A model generated the notes under the pieces. The model ran no database searches and was not told the origin of the DNA. It was given only the letters and a program-made list of their open reading frames with translations. The translations under genes were made by a program, and so were the position numbers. Shown piece by piece: positions 1-7,003 of a stretch of DNA of 16,692 nt. Origin of the DNA: Bacteroidales bacterium (GTDB taxonomy: Bacteria > Bacteroidota > Bacteroidia > Bacteroidales > UBA932); the NCBI GenBank assembly GCA_009784635.1, contig WRBG01000025.1, positions 1-16,692 on the forward strand. The letters run 5' to 3'. Position 1 is the stretch's first letter, and each line of letters opens with the position of its first letter.

Positions 1-408
1 CACAGCATTTTGATAAAAGAATTGGGTGTTGAAAAGAATATCAGAACGAGACGAGTAGGTATAACAGGAACAAATTATCGTCCGCTTGACAACGAATTTC
101 AAATACGCGAGGCATTACAACAAACTTGCGATTTAATCAACAAATGCGAAAATATTTTTGAGAAAGCATTGCTTGCCTTAGTGTTACTTTTGTACATTCA
201 AGCGTTTTCGGACGGCAACAAGCGCGTAGCGAGAATTACGGCAAATGCGCTTTTGATTGCTAACAAACATTGTCCGATTTCGTTCCGCACAGTTGATGCT
301 GTTAATTACAAAAAGGCAATGCTCTTGTTTTACGAGCAAAACAATATATCGGCATTCAAACAAATTTTTGTAAATCAATTCAAATTTGCGGTGGAAAATT
401 ATTTTTAA
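1..408 (+). CDS. Fic/DOC family protein, C-terminal part, with non-canonical Fic motif
   Basis: The frame is open from base 1, so the gene begins outside the window; the in-frame TTG at 10 is not a convincing start. Fic proteins usually transfer AMP or another nucleotide moiety to a target side chain, using the motif HxFx(D/E)GN(G/K)R. Here the motif reads QAFSDGNKR: the codon at 199-201 is CAA, so Gln sits where the catalytic His is expected, while the DGNKR anion-binding part (from 211) is intact. The preceding stretch GITGTNYRPLDNEFQI is typical of the region before the core helices in chromosomal Fic proteins, and the tail is a usual short C-terminal helix. I am sure of the family. Activity is doubtful: His-to-Gln variants occur in some Fic homologues and are expected to be poor AMP transferases. 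Confidence 0.85.
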   Translation, partial: HSILIKELGVEKNIRTRRVGITGTNYRPLDNEFQIREALQQTCDLINKCENIFEKALLALVLLLYIQAFSDGNKRVARITANALLIANKHCPISFRTVDAVNYKKAMLLFYEQNNISAFKQIFVNQFKFAVENYF

Positions 409-496
409 GAGATTGAACTCGCAACCGCACCTATAGAAGGGCAAGCTTGCTTGAGGCAAGTTCGGTTAGCACAAACGGGGGCGTAGCGTTCCGACA

Positions 497-528
497 TTTG
501 GGTGATAAAAGGAACTTTTGTATCTTTG
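497..528 (+). promoter_or_regulatory. Bacteroidota-type promoter for the 617 lipoprotein
   Basis: TTTG at 497-500 is followed after 20 bp by TATCTTTG at 521-528, matching the TTTG-N19-21-TAnnTTTG consensus. It would give a leader of roughly 80 nt before the ATG at 617. Confidence 0.6.
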
Positions 529-616
529 CATTCGACACATTAGCAGCAACCGAGTGCGATACCGAAAAGAAGTTTTGAATGAAGCAAATTTGAAAACAAA
601 TTAAAAATTTACAGAT

Positions 617-1480
617 ATGAAAAACATTTTGAAAAATGCGACAATCATGTTTGTGTTAGCAATGACAACTACCGCATGCGAAAAAAATCTCGAAGCGGAA
701 TTTCATGATAGTATGGAAAATATTCATAAAACAATCCCTATGATTAATGAATTTTTAGCCGGATTGCCCGAAGTAAATGTATTTTCCAGCAAAGAGGAAT
801 TGAACCAAAGATTTCAATCCTTGACAACATGGTTAAATTCATTTTCGTGTAACATTGATGCACGAATTTTGGTTGGAGTTGATTTGATCTGGGGTCGAAA
901 ACAAGCATATGGTGTTGGTCTTTCCATTAGAGATGGTGAAATAATTAGACAACTTGAACTTGATTTTGCAGTAATTGAAAGTGGAGGGAATTTAATAATC
1001 ACTTATTCACAAATTGCAGGTTATAAATATTATAAACAAGACGCTATTTATGTAAAAACAAAATACAGTAAAATCAACGATGTGTTTGATTTCATAAACT
1101 CACGTGGACTTGATGTAAAACATGTTGAACGTGGATGTTACACATCATCTATGCCGGCAGATTCAACAAATCTTGAATATATTAGAGGTAATCTGCTTGC
1201 AAAGCCGTATGTAGACAACGGTTTTGGAGTTGCCGCTCACTTGAATTGGTATACGCCGGGAATTACCTTTTTTGTTCCTTTACTTGATATGCATAATAGA
1301 GATTATCAAGCGGATTGGATTAAAACAATGAGTGATTACAAATTAAGAGAGTTGGATCATCAAATGATAATTGTATTTTGTATTCCCGAAAATACAGGAA
1401 AACGATGGGAAACAACATTTAAAAAGTATGATTTTGTTCATTGGACAGAATTGAGTTATACAAGATATACCATACGATGA
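617..1480 (+). CDS. Putative lipoprotein of unknown function
   Basis: This 287-residue protein starts with a short basic n-region and a hydrophobic stretch ending in TTTAC, so Cys21 is the likely lipidated residue; the following residues EKNLEAE fit an exported lipoprotein. The rest is a mix of beta-prone and charged segments, with no motif that I can assign to an enzyme or binding family. It has its own probable promoter (497-528) and is separated from the Fic gene by about 200 bp and from the next small gene by 45 bp. Base composition is AT-rich like its neighbours in 1-2570, unlike the genes from 2608 on, which suggests accessory DNA. The start ATG is chosen because it gives a complete lipoprotein signal. 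Function unknown. Confidence 0.7.
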   Translation: MKNILKNATIMFVLAMTTTACEKNLEAEFHDSMENIHKTIPMINEFLAGLPEVNVFSSKEELNQRFQSLTTWLNSFSCNIDARILVGVDLIWGRKQAYGVGLSIRDGEIIRQLELDFAVIESGGNLIITYSQIAGYKYYKQDAIYVKTKYSKINDVFDFINSRGLDVKHVERGCYTSSMPADSTNLEYIRGNLLAKPYVDNGFGVAAHLNWYTPGITFFVPLLDMHNRDYQADWIKTMSDYKLRELDHQMIIVFCIPENTGKRWETTFKKYDFVHWTELSYTRYTIR

Positions 1481-1525
1481 TATTTAATCCTCGAAAAAAT
1501 AGCTGCTGCTAACAAGGGTAACGAA

Positions 1526-1870
1526 ATGAATAGAATTGCATTAATCATCCTAACTTTTGTTTTGTCTACATTTGCTATCTGTACAAGTTGCGAAAAAATG
1601 GAGAACTTAGAATCAAAACTTATTGACGGGTTAACCCTTGATAACTATCCAAGGGGGGATGGCTCGGCATCAACATTGCCATTGAACGTAGTTATCGCAT
1701 GTGAATTATTGGGAATTAGTCATGAACCGTATCAAGCAATAGAAGATGATTTGTGGGGAATAAAACCCAACTTGAGCAATAAAACCAACAAAAAGTTTGA
1801 AGATAAAATCAAATCTACCGGTACGCATGAAAAAAGTTGTATCTTTGCGGCTTGGAATTTAAGGCGATAA
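1526..1870 (+). CDS. 3'-truncated PstS-like substrate-binding lipoprotein fragment
   Basis: The product is 114 residues with a lipoprotein signal ending CTSC (Cys22). Residues about 35-80 contain LTLDNYPRGDGSASTLPLN followed by IACELLG, which resembles the start of the phosphate-binding (PstS-like, PBP type 2) domain of Bacteroidota lipoproteins, where DGSTST binds the ligand. Such proteins are usually around 300 residues or more. Here the family-like sequence runs to KSTGTHE and then turns into an unrelated short tail, ending just before the HEPN gene. I infer that the 3' two thirds were lost, the breakpoint lying near 1830, and that the remaining ORF is a relic, although it has no internal stop. 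Alternative: an independent small lipoprotein. The signal peptide is clear; the family call is moderately sure. Confidence 0.55.
   Translation: MNRIALIILTFVLSTFAICTSCEKMENLESKLIDGLTLDNYPRGDGSASTLPLNVVIACELLGISHEPYQAIEDDLWGIKPNLSNKTNKKFEDKIKSTGTHEKSCIFAAWNLRR
1840..1847 (+). promoter_or_regulatory. -7 box of a probable promoter for the HEPN/MNT pair
   Basis: TATCTTTG lies 26 bp before the GTG at 1874, inside the end of the truncated upstream ORF. No TTTG is visible at the usual -33 distance, so strength is uncertain. Confidence 0.45.
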
Positions 1871-1873
1871 AAA

Positions 1874-2266
1874 GTGACAAACGAAGAAAAAGTAAAATAC
1901 TGGATAGATTTATCCGATAGAGATTTCGATACTGCCGAATGGGTAATCAAGGGCGGGTATAATCTTCATGCGGGATACATGTGTCATCAAGCGATAGAGA
2001 AGATATTCAAAGGATACTTTACCAAACAGCAAGAAGATACTCCGCCATTTACACATAATTTGATAGACCTTGCCATAAAAACAGGGCTTTATGATTTGAT
2101 GAGCAATGAACAAAAAGTATTTATAGATATCCTAAACCCGCTGAACATAGAAGCACGCTATCCCGAATACAAGCATAAAATAGCGCAAACGATAACAAAA
2201 GAGGTAACGCAAAATATTTTAGCTAACACAAAAGAGTTACTGCAATGGACAAAGCAGAAAATATAA
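1874..2266 (+). CDS. HEPN domain protein (toxin of a HEPN/MNT module)
   Basis: This 130-residue all-helical protein matches small HEPN proteins paired with minimal nucleotidyltransferases. Residues 33-48 (AGYMCHQAIEKIFKGY) are the typical first core helix. Residues 95-101 read RYPEYKH, an R-x5-H arrangement that fits the RX4-6H motif used by HEPN RNases. In known pairs HEPN is the toxin, an RNase, and the MNT partner neutralises it, in some cases by AMPylating a Tyr near this motif; Tyr96 and Tyr99 are placed for that here. The start is GTG at 1874, since no upstream ATG fits and the next in-frame Met (36) lies inside the core helix. The 3' end overlaps the MNT gene by 22 nt, implying coupled translation. 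Confidence 0.85.
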   Translation: MTNEEKVKYWIDLSDRDFDTAEWVIKGGYNLHAGYMCHQAIEKIFKGYFTKQQEDTPPFTHNLIDLAIKTGLYDLMSNEQKVFIDILNPLNIEARYPEYKHKIAQTITKEVTQNILANTKELLQWTKQKI

Positions 2267-2562
2267 TCTCTATTGCAAAGAGGTATTCTGAATTGGTAAA
2301 AGCAAGCAATTTGCCAATACAGATAGATAAGGCGTACTTATTTGGCTCTTTCGCCAAGGGAACACCCAATAAAGACAGCGATATTGATATTGCATTTGTA
2401 GTAAGCAATTGGGATGGCGGATATTTTGATACCATTGTGCCAATTTGGGGATTGTGTAAGAAAGTTGATATAAGAATAGAACCGCATATTATAGACCCAA
2501 ATGAAGATTACGCATATTTCCTGCGTGAAGTACAACGAACAGGAATTGAATTAAGTGATTAA
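2245..2562 (+). CDS. MNT-type nucleotidyltransferase (antitoxin of a HEPN/MNT module)
   Basis: This 105-residue protein has the polymerase-beta-like nucleotidyltransferase signature: Gly34-Ser35, then Asp46-x-Asp48 (GSFAKGTPNKDSDIDIA), with a third acidic residue plausibly Asp75 in KVDIRIEP. All three metal ligands are present, so it should be catalytically competent, consistent with MNT antitoxins that transfer AMP to the partner HEPN protein. It is the second gene of the pair, overlapping the HEPN ORF by 22 nt (ATG at 2245, HEPN stop at 2264-2266). Length is normal for the family. No DNA-binding domain is visible, so autoregulation cannot be read from the sequence. It converges with the radical SAM gene 46 bp downstream; I see no clear terminator between them. 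Confidence 0.85.
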   Translation: MDKAENIISIAKRYSELVKASNLPIQIDKAYLFGSFAKGTPNKDSDIDIAFVVSNWDGGYFDTIVPIWGLCKKVDIRIEPHIIDPNEDYAYFLREVQRTGIELSD

Positions 2563-2607
2563 TCATAAAGTGGATGTGCTTGCAAGAGGGTTACATTTAT
2601 TTCCCCG

Positions 2608-3678
2608 TCAGACAATTCTTTGATAGTGGCAAACTAAAAGTTTGCCGTCTTCGTCGTACAGGTGCATGCCGTTGCCCTCGCAATACTTGAACATCGAGCA
2701 ATCTGCGCATAAGCCTGTGCGCGCCCAGTCGCGGTTGCGAAAGGGTTGAAAACGGTTGTTCCAAACATCCATAAAGTTGTCTTTGTAGATGTTGCCTTGA
2801 TGAAAATTGGCGCGGATGCTGGGGCAGGCAGAGATGGAGCCGTCTGCCAGCACAGACGCCACGTTGATTCCGGCGTAACACTGGTAAAACTGGTCGCGGA
2901 CGTCCATTTCGTAGGAACCAAGAAACCCTTCGCACCCGTAACTGAGGCGGATACGTTTTTCTTTGCGGGTGTTGCGGATAAAATCGAGTACCGATGTAAA
3001 TTCTTGATTGGAGAGTTGAAATTCGGGGAATTGGGCGGCCCTTCCTACCGGAAAAATGGTAAAGATGCGCCAATCCTTTACATCGTTGGCTATCAAAAAC
3101 TCTTTAAAATCATTTAGTTGATGTAGGTTCTTGCGATTCACGCAGGTGACAATGTCCCAAACAATCTCCTTTTCTTTGGTCAACATGCGCACGGCGTTGA
3201 GCGCCTTGGCGTAACTCTGCGGATGCTGCCGCAGCCAGTTGTGCGCCTCTTCAAAACCGTCCAAGCTGATGGTGATGGAATGCAGTCCGGCGGCCAGCAA
3301 CGAGTCCAATCGTTTACGGTTGAGCAACATTCCATTGGAAACCAACCCCCATGGAAATCCCCTTTTATACAACTCTAATCCACAGGCTTCTAAATCGTCT
3401 CTCAACAAGGCCTCTCCTCCGGTAAAGGTAATCATGGTGTGGTTGGGATTGACGTGCGGTTCAATCTCCCTAATAACGCGCATGAAATCTCTTGCCGGCA
3501 TGTCGGGCACGTTGGCCACTGCCTTGCAATCACTCCCGCAATGGAGGCACGACAGGTTGCAGCGGAGGGTACATTCCCAAAAGAGGGTGTTTAGGGTGTG
3601 CATCTGCGCACGGTTCTTCTTGACTTTGCTAAAAAGCGTTAATGCGATTCGCTTGCGAAGCGACGGTTTTTTGTTCAT
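2608..3678 (-). CDS. Radical SAM/SPASM-type enzyme of the rSAM/lipoprotein system
   Basis: The 356-residue protein has the radical SAM cluster motif CNLSCLHC (Cys40, Cys44, Cys47), flanked by Cys36 and Cys51, and the GGE motif at 87-89. The C-terminal third carries a SPASM/twitch-like set of cysteines (including Cys324, Cys327, Cys333 and Cys350, with an ACPS element before them), expected to bind auxiliary iron-sulfur clusters as in peptide-modifying rSAM enzymes. The N-terminus is basic without a signal peptide, so it should be cytoplasmic. The sequence around the cluster (FWECTLRCNLSCLHCGSDC) and two lipoprotein genes directly upstream match the Bacteroidota rSAM/lipoprotein pairing described in TIGRFAM models (TIGR04133/TIGR04134, from memory). 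The reaction is not known. It starts 3 bp after the preceding lipoprotein stop, so the three genes form one operon. Confidence 0.88.
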   Translation of the reverse strand: MNKKPSLRKRIALTLFSKVKKNRAQMHTLNTLFWECTLRCNLSCLHCGSDCKAVANVPDMPARDFMRVIREIEPHVNPNHTMITFTGGEALLRDDLEACGLELYKRGFPWGLVSNGMLLNRKRLDSLLAAGLHSITISLDGFEEAHNWLRQHPQSYAKALNAVRMLTKEKEIVWDIVTCVNRKNLHQLNDFKEFLIANDVKDWRIFTIFPVGRAAQFPEFQLSNQEFTSVLDFIRNTRKEKRIRLSYGCEGFLGSYEMDVRDQFYQCYAGINVASVLADGSISACPSIRANFHQGNIYKDNFMDVWNNRFQPFRNRDWARTGLCADCSMFKYCEGNGMHLYDEDGKLLVCHYQRIV

Positions 3679-3681
3679 AAA

Positions 3682-4197
3682 TCACTTTTCGACTTCCACC
3701 GGGGTCAATTCGATGTTTTTGGTTACGGTATATTCGCCCTCATACCAACCTTTGGGCTTTCCGCTTAGTGGGGCTTTGCTAAAATCAACCTGTAAGTATT
3801 CCGACCCATACCAGCCGTTTAATGCGCCGTCAATGTCTTCAACAGAAACAAAAAGTGTCGGGGCGTTGTCCATGAGGTAAAACTCAGAAGTGTAAAATTT
3901 ATCTCTGAGTACGAACTCCCCTTTGTCGTTGGTCAAGACGTGGGCTTTAGGTTGATAGGGAGTCGGGATAACGCCGTACATAGGCACGACGCGAAAGTGG
4001 GGACTATACCCCACCCGTATCCCTTTAATCGGCTTTCCGGTTACTTTGTCAACTACCGCGCCTTTAACGGTAAAATCGGCATGGGGAGTGCCATATTCGT
4101 CTACGCCTATTTTATTGCAACCGGCAAAGCCCAACATGGTAATGATGGCGGCCAGTGCCCAATTGACTCCTTTAAGAAATACTTTTTTTGTACTCAT
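3682..4197 (-). CDS. Lipoprotein of the rSAM/lipoprotein system (copy B, proximal to rSAM)
   Basis: This 171-residue lipoprotein has a long signal peptide ending GFAGC (Cys27). Residues about 42-98 (VKGAVVDKVTGKPIKGI, then TNDKGEF) look like a small carboxypeptidase-regulatory/Cna-B type beta sandwich. A conserved C-terminal block follows: LMDN, DIDG at 121-124, and GWYEGEYTV at 150-158, ending in a short charged tail. The start at 4197 is preferred over an upstream in-frame GTG at 4269, because it gives the signal peptide shared with copy A and because ATG and the upstream TGA overlap (ATGA, 4194-4197). As the neighbour of a cytoplasmic radical SAM enzyme, it is the presumed substrate or partner; that role is inference from context. 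Confidence 0.82.
   Translation of the reverse strand: MSTKKVFLKGVNWALAAIITMLGFAGCNKIGVDEYGTPHADFTVKGAVVDKVTGKPIKGIRVGYSPHFRVVPMYGVIPTPYQPKAHVLTNDKGEFVLRDKFYTSEFYLMDNAPTLFVSVEDIDGALNGWYGSEYLQVDFSKAPLSGKPKGWYEGEYTVTKNIELTPVEVEK
4115..4188 (-). repeat. Near-identical signal-peptide-coding repeat (copy B)
   Basis: These 74 bp match 4615-4688 at an offset of exactly 500 bp, with only two differences (4156 and 4162). They encode residues 4-27 or so of both lipoproteins. Confidence 0.85.
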
Positions 4198-4697
4198 GGA
4201 TTTATCTCTTCGATTTTGGATTGGATTAATTCGATGTTTAGGTTCACGGTATACTCGCCCTCGTACCAACCTTTTGACTTTTTGGTCTGTTTTCCCTTTC
4301 TAAAATCAATCAGAGTAACAGTTGACTCATATAAGCCATTAAGTTCGCCGTCTATATCCTGTACATAAACAGGTACTACTCGGATGTTGTCCATTATTTG
4401 AAATGGAAGGCGACCAGAGGTGGCAGAAATTGAAAACTCTCCTTTGACATTGGTTGTTGCAGAAGAGTTTAGGGAATATGGCGGCTCCATCGCGTCATAA
4501 TCAGAATAGCTGACCAATATCCCTTCTATCGGTTTTTTTGTCGCTTGGTCAACCACCGTGCCCTTAACGACATAATCGGCATAGGGCGAGCCGTATTCCA
4601 GTCTGCCTATTGCATTGCAACCGGCAAAGCCCAACATGGTAATGATGGCGGCCAGCGCCCAGTTGACTCCTTTAAGAAATACTTTTTTAGCGTTCAT
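4194..4697 (-). CDS. Lipoprotein of the rSAM/lipoprotein system (copy A, first gene)
   Basis: The product is 167 residues with lipidation site Cys27 (GFAGC). It is a paralogue of the downstream lipoprotein: same signal peptide, a carboxypeptidase-regulatory-like beta domain at about 42-92 (VKGTVVDQATKKPIEGI, then NVKGEFSI), IMDN at 101-104, DIDG at 114-117, and GWYEGEYTV at 143-151. The middle of the two proteins has diverged in both sequence and length, whereas the signal peptide and the C-terminal block have not. It is the first gene of the minus-strand operon lipoprotein A, lipoprotein B, rSAM, with a -7 box 61 bp upstream (4758-4765). Its stop codon overlaps the start of copy B. Function beyond association with the rSAM enzyme is unknown. 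Confidence 0.82.
   Translation of the reverse strand: MNAKKVFLKGVNWALAAIITMLGFAGCNAIGRLEYGSPYADYVVKGTVVDQATKKPIEGILVSYSDYDAMEPPYSLNSSATTNVKGEFSISATSGRLPFQIMDNIRVVPVYVQDIDGELNGLYESTVTLIDFRKGKQTKKSKGWYEGEYTVNLNIELIQSKIEEINP
4615..4688 (-). repeat. Near-identical signal-peptide-coding repeat (copy A)
   Basis: Partner of 4115-4188; the two copies differ at two positions, both silent third-codon changes as far as I can read. The remaining parts of the two genes differ far more. Confidence 0.85.
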
Positions 4698-4757
4698 GAA
4701 TCATCGAATTAAAGTGTGTATGCTATATAGATGCAAAAGAAGTGCAAAATGTTGCAT

Positions 4758-4765
4758 CAAAGGTA
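4758..4765 (-). promoter_or_regulatory. -7 box for the lipoprotein/rSAM operon
   Basis: On the minus strand this reads TACCTTTG, 60 bp before the ATG at 4697. There is no clear TTTG at the -33 distance. It lies back-to-back with the plus-strand promoter at 4773-4805. Confidence 0.5.
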
Positions 4766-4772
4766 AGAAATA

Positions 4773-4805
4773 TTTGAATATTTGGATAAAAAAGGGCTAT
4801 ATTTG
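4773..4805 (+). promoter_or_regulatory. Promoter of the methyltransferase gene
   Basis: TTTG at 4773-4776, a 21-bp spacer and TATATTTG at 4798-4805 match the Bacteroidota consensus. The ATG at 4838 follows about 25 nt after the expected start of transcription. Confidence 0.6.
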
Positions 4806-4837
4806 TCATTGTAAACAGTTTAAAAAACGATAAATAG

Positions 4838-5737
4838 ATGTTGTTGCTTTCTCCTCAAAATTGGGCCGATTATGAACTGATTGATAGCGGTAACGGCGAA
4901 AAGTTAGAGCGGTTTGGCGCTTGCGTGTTGGCGCGACCGGAGCCTAAGGCATTATGGGATAAATCGCTGTCTGAAAAGGAATGGACCGCGCTTACCCATA
5001 CCCGTTTTACAACGGGCGCGGGCTTTGGCAAGTCGGGCAAAGAGGATAGCGGGTCATGGATTATGGTTAAAAAGATGCCGGAGCAGTGGCAAATCGGTTA
5101 CAAAAGCGCCGGTTTTGGTTTAAAAATGAGGTTGGGACTCACGGCGTTTAAACATATTGGGGTCTTTCCGGAGCAGGCGCCCAATTGGGAGTATATTTAT
5201 CAGGCGGTAAAGCGTATCAAACGTGCTGATGCCGCGCCCAAAGTGTTAAATCTCTTTGCCTATACCGGCGGGGCCTCTTTGGCGGCGCGGGCAGCCGGAG
5301 CAGACGTAACCCATTTGGATGCGGTGCGGCAGGTGGTAACTTGGGCGCGCACCAATATGGAGTTGAGCGGTATGGATGGGATTCGCTGGATTGTAGAAGA
5401 TGCGCTTGCCTTTGTAAAGAGGCAGGTGCGCAGGGGTGTATTTTATCAAGGAATCATCTTAGACCCGCCCGCTTACGGGCATGGCCCCCAAGGGGAGCGT
5501 TGGAAATTGGACGAGTGTCTGTTTGCCTTGTTAAAAGAATGCAGCGCCATCTTGGCTCCCCAACACAGTTTTGTATTGCTGAACCTTTATTCCAACGGCT
5601 ATTCGGCGGTATTGGCCAATACCTTGGCGCGGCAAGCCTTTGGCGCTGCGGGCAGCACATCGTTTGGAGAACTGATGCTGGAGGACCGATTTGAAAAACG
5701 CTTGCCTTTAAGCGTATTTGTACGGGTGGAGCGATAG
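4838..5737 (+). CDS. Class I SAM-dependent methyltransferase, RlmI-like (COG1092 type)
   Basis: This 299-residue protein has the SAM-binding motif I LNLFAYTGGAS (137-147), an acidic residue after strand 2 (Asp161), a motif II/III acidic pair Glu187-Asp188, and the catalytic-loop motif DPPAYG (209-214). This set is typical of the RlmI/RlmK-like 23S rRNA cytosine or guanine methyltransferase group, or close relatives. The N-terminal 100 residues are consistent with the usual extra domain but contain no obvious PUA motif. It is therefore probably a cytoplasmic rRNA methyltransferase; the exact position modified cannot be read from the sequence. The gene stands alone on the plus strand, divergent from the lipoprotein operon and convergent with the ATPase gene that ends 17 bp downstream. 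Confidence 0.85.
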   Translation: MLLLSPQNWADYELIDSGNGEKLERFGACVLARPEPKALWDKSLSEKEWTALTHTRFTTGAGFGKSGKEDSGSWIMVKKMPEQWQIGYKSAGFGLKMRLGLTAFKHIGVFPEQAPNWEYIYQAVKRIKRADAAPKVLNLFAYTGGASLAARAAGADVTHLDAVRQVVTWARTNMELSGMDGIRWIVEDALAFVKRQVRRGVFYQGIILDPPAYGHGPQGERWKLDECLFALLKECSAILAPQHSFVLLNLYSNGYSAVLANTLARQAFGAAGSTSFGELMLEDRFEKRLPLSVFVRVER

Positions 5738-5754
5738 CTTTGCGGTGAATCAAA

Positions 5755-6927
5755 TTAATAATTCAGCCCAAACGCCCATAATGGGACAACATTTTGATAG
5801 CCATATTCAACATCGTCTTTCACAATGTATGCGTTTTTGATGTCTTTGATTTGCTCTTGGGTTTTGCTTTTTCCGCCGACTTCAAAAGTGATATTGTTGA
5901 TATTAAAATCGGCCTTTGGGGAACGAAAGACCTTGTTTTTAACACGCATTTGATTGAAAAATACGGTCTCACGAATGTTGCCCATTTCCGGATGCTGTTC
6001 TGCAAGCGCAAAAATCAAATTGGCGTTGTCTAAATAAACTTTATCAACCTTGCCCAATTGTCCGATTCCTTGGCCCACATCCCGCAACTGCATAATCAAA
6101 CCTGCCAATTCCATATAATAACAGTAACCGTCAATATTGTTGCGGCTTGATTCCAACATACCTGCAATTTTTGTAAAATTGGGTTTAAACGGAACAGACT
6201 GAGAGATGATTTTAAGCAGTTTGCCAAGTTTTTTACCTGTTGCAACATTCATATTTGCATAGATGGGAATATCGGTTTCCAATGTTTGAATGACCACCTG
6301 ATTGAGTCGGTGCAAAAATAGGGTGTCATCAATTCCAAATGGATAGTAGCCGCGCCGCAGATAGTCTTTGAACAACGGCAAGGGATGGCGAACAGGAAAA
6401 TGATCGGTTTTGTGTTCCAAAATATCCTGCAAACTGTAGGTTTTGACCGATATATTATGGAAGAAAAACAGGTATTCCCGGAATGAGAGTCCCTGCAATT
6501 TGAACATCAAGGCGCGGCGGCTCAAGTCGGCGCTTCCTTTGAGGATTTCCAAAATGGAGGAGCCGGTGAAGACCACTTTCATTTGTGGAAAATAGTCGTA
6601 TATGGATTTTAGCGACTGAGACCAACCCGAATATTTGTGAATTTCGTCAATAAACAAGTTCTTGCCTCTGTTTTTTGAAAACTCTTCTGCAAGCTCGAGC
6701 AGGGTATGACGGGCAAAATAGATGTCGTCAGCCTGCACGTAAAGCGTTTCGTTCACATCCAGATGCTCCTTGATGTATTGTAAAAGCATGGTTGTTTTGC
6801 CAACGCCGCGAGGCCCAACAATGCCAATCATTCTGTCGCCCCAAGCAATTTCGGGGTAGAGATAACGCTTAAAATCAAGCGGTGTGAGCGACAATAGATC
6901 TTTAAAACTTTTGATTAACGATTCCAT
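5755..6927 (-). CDS. AAA ATPase with C-terminal DUF4143 (COG1373)
   Basis: The predicted 390-residue protein has Walker A GPRGVGKTT (residues 38-46), Walker B LFIDE (91-95) followed by IHK, and a sensor-like VVFTGSS. The C-terminal part ends in the DUF4143-type nuclease-like fold with FEVGGKSKTQ and a PLWAFGLNY ending. These ATPases are widespread in Bacteroidota, often in many copies, and their role is not settled. I choose the ATG at 6927 rather than the TTG at 6936, because the -7 box (6945-6952) puts the transcript start close to 6939, leaving only a very short leader. An inverted repeat overlaps the promoter region (6970-6987), hinting at a dedicated repressor or self-control. Confidence 0.88.
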   Translation of the reverse strand: MESLIKSFKDLLSLTPLDFKRYLYPEIAWGDRMIGIVGPRGVGKTTMLLQYIKEHLDVNETLYVQADDIYFARHTLLELAEEFSKNRGKNLFIDEIHKYSGWSQSLKSIYDYFPQMKVVFTGSSILEILKGSADLSRRALMFKLQGLSFREYLFFFHNISVKTYSLQDILEHKTDHFPVRHPLPLFKDYLRRGYYPFGIDDTLFLHRLNQVVIQTLETDIPIYANMNVATGKKLGKLLKIISQSVPFKPNFTKIAGMLESSRNNIDGYCYYMELAGLIMQLRDVGQGIGQLGKVDKVYLDNANLIFALAEQHPEMGNIRETVFFNQMRVKNKVFRSPKADFNINNITFEVGGKSKTQEQIKDIKNAYIVKDDVEYGYQNVVPLWAFGLNY

Positions 6928-6944
6928 ATCGAACAAATTTTTTG

Positions 6945-6952
6945 CAAAGATA
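6945..6952 (-). promoter_or_regulatory. -7 box of the AAA ATPase gene
   Basis: Minus strand TATCTTTG, 17 bp upstream of the chosen ATG at 6927. No canonical -33 TTTG; the half-site of an inverted repeat sits at that distance instead. Confidence 0.55.
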
Positions 6953-6969
6953 CAATGTTATTTTAAATT

Positions 6970-6987
6970 CGCACTATATAGAGTGCG
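6970..6987. promoter_or_regulatory. Inverted repeat, candidate operator
   Basis: CGCACT and AGTGCG, six bases apart (spacer ATATAG), lie just upstream of the ATPase -7 box; one arm falls near the -33 position. It could also be read as a weak plus-strand terminator because a T5 run follows, but no plus-strand gene ends here. Confidence 0.35.
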
Positions 6988-7003
6988 TTTTTATGCAAAA
7001 TCT

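Noticed and set aside
440..450. Palindrome GCAAGCTTGC
   Set aside because: A lone 10-bp palindrome with no partner or promoter context; chance is likely.
540..1512. Inverted 9-bp words (TTAGCAGCA at 540-548, TGCTGCTAA at 1504-1512) flanking the 287-aa lipoprotein, as possible mobile-element or integron attC ends
   Set aside because: Too short, no target duplication, no integrase, and the attC core consensus is not met.
3239..3880. 213-aa plus-strand frame opposite the radical SAM gene and lipoprotein B
   Set aside because: Antisense shadow of two well-supported genes; no family features.
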